From a bacterium YEK0313 (lineage in GTDB: Bacteria; Pseudomonadota; Alphaproteobacteria; Rhizobiales; Phreatobacteraceae), in the NCBI GenBank assembly GCA_000751295.2, contig CCMO02000001.1:4554615-4618614 (forward strand): a stretch of 64,000 bases of DNA. Direction: 5' to 3'. Shown here piece by piece: positions 63,365 to 64,000 of this stretch. The position numbers were made by a program, and so were the translations under genes. The notes beneath the pieces were generated by a model. It was not told the DNA's origin. It did not search any database and saw only the letters and a program-made list of their open reading frames with translations. Within the stretch, counting starts at the first letter, position 1. Every line of letters begins with the position of its first letter.

Positions 63365-64000
63365 GGCGCCCTCCGCAGGAGCCGGCCGAGCCGCGCCGGA
63401 AGACCGGCAAGGCCGTCGGGCAGGACGAAGACCGAGGCCATCAGCACGAGGCCGATGCCGAGATGCCAGTATTTCGGGCTGAGTGCCGACAGCGCATCCT
63501 TCAGCCAGGTGAACAGCGACGCGCCGAGGATGACGCCGGGAATGCTGCCCGTGCCGCCGATCGCGGTCATCATGACCACCTCGGCGGACCGTTCGAAACC
63601 GAGCATGTCGAGCGAGGCGAAATTGCTGGTCTGGGCGAGCACGGCGCCGGCCATGCCGGCCATGCCGCCCGCCAGCACATAGGTCGCGGCCATGTGCCGG
63701 GCGACCGGGGCGCCCACCGCATGCATGCGCCGGGTGTTTTCCCGGATGCCGCGCAAGGCGAGCCCGAAGGGCGAGGTGGTGATGCGCCAGACCGCGAGAT
63801 AGACGAGGACCAGCACGGCCAGCGCGTAGAAGAAGGCGGTCCGGCCCCGGAAATCGAAGGCGAACAGCCCTGCGATCGGCCCGACCGTGAAGGCGGAGAG
63901 ACCATCGGCGCCGCCGGTCAGCCAGTGCATCTGGTTGGCGATCTCGTGGAACAGGAAGCAGACGCCGAGGGTGACGAGCAGCCGCGTGAAGTCGTTGCCG
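63361..64000 (-). CDS. ABC transporter permease (LivM type), N-terminus beyond the window
   Basis: The frame remains open to the right edge. The visible 212 residues contain LLVTLGVCFLFHEIAN, LTGGADGLSAF and the cytoplasmic loop GIRENTRRMHAVGAPVARH with GGMAGMAGAVLAQ, all LivM features. It forms the channel with a LivH-type partner expected further right. Confidence 0.9.
   Translation of the reverse strand, partial: GNDFTRLLVTLGVCFLFHEIANQMHWLTGGADGLSAFTVGPIAGLFAFDFRGRTAFFYALAVLVLVYLAVWRITTSPFGLALRGIRENTRRMHAVGAPVARHMAATYVLAGGMAGMAGAVLAQTSNFASLDMLGFERSAEVVMMTAIGGTGSIPGVILGASLFTWLKDALSALSPKYWHLGIGLVLMASVFVLPDGLAGLPARLGRLLRRAP

Overview
The window is GC-rich, densely coded DNA with alphaproteobacterial features, most likely from a member of the Hyphomicrobiales (Rhizobiales). 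The main evidence is a complete very-long-chain fatty acid (VLCFA) lipid A locus (acpXL, fabZXL, fabF2XL, fabF1XL, adhXL, lpxXL). Supporting evidence is a DUF2865 protein, a BTLCP transglutaminase-like protease behind CtrA-type boxes, split glyQ/glyS, and a metH-metF-ArsR/methyltransferase operon. The genus cannot be fixed from the sequence. I see no rRNA, tRNA, CRISPR array, transposase, phage gene or origin; this looks like chromosomal backbone with accessory catabolic and surface-polysaccharide segments.

Layout. 1-900: end of a DUF2478 gene and a small exported molybdopterin-fold protein, separated by a ModE-like palindrome. 1073-7156: surface polysaccharide genes (WbpE-like aminotransferase, WecA/WbpL-like phosphoglycosyltransferase, epimerase; then manC and an O-antigen polymerase/ligase on the other strand). 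7183-13590: the VLCFA lipid A locus, split over two divergent transcription units. 13698-15054: a small membrane ORF and an unknown protein. 15220-28773: a catabolic and transport island with a LhgO-like oxidase, an amidase, a DAACS symporter, a PLP enzyme, a YheO/DauR-like regulator, an ornithine-cyclodeaminase-family enzyme, a five-gene Dpp/Opp ABC transporter and an Asp/Glu (hydantoin) racemase. It looks built for uptake and breakdown of amino-acid-like or peptide-like compounds.

28873-35087: mixed small genes (PilZ, membrane protein, TetR regulator, a 27-codon gene with its own promoter and terminator, DUF2865, Kup potassium transporter, VOC protein). 35157-40912: one-carbon/methionine operon under a probable autoregulated promoter. 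41073-44513: a nucleic-acid maintenance group (SPL-like radical SAM protein ending in a clamp-binding-like motif, RNase HII, RibD-like reductase, uracil-DNA glycosylase family protein). 44609-48647: BTLCP protease, HAD phosphatase, ETF-ubiquinone oxidoreductase and a small exported protein.

48795-54166: B3/4-domain protein, ArsR-type regulator with a divergent NTF2-like gene, an intergenic inverted repeat built from degenerate heptamers, OsmC, two unknown membrane proteins, glyQ and an exported protein. 54342-61059: glyS, IclR regulator, small exported and membrane proteins, a TrmN6-like methyltransferase, DUF2007, polyprenyl diphosphate synthase and queC. 61062-64000: creatininase-family amidohydrolase with livF, livG and a partial livM.

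The most interesting regulatory sites are the ModE-like palindrome (309-342), a 16-bp palindrome over the -10 of the methionine operon (40938-40953), two CtrA-type boxes (45340-45375), a tandem SOS-like repeat before the radical SAM gene (41009-41047), and the heptamer inverted repeat (50812-50935). All functional calls rest on reading translated sequence and motifs; no database search was run.
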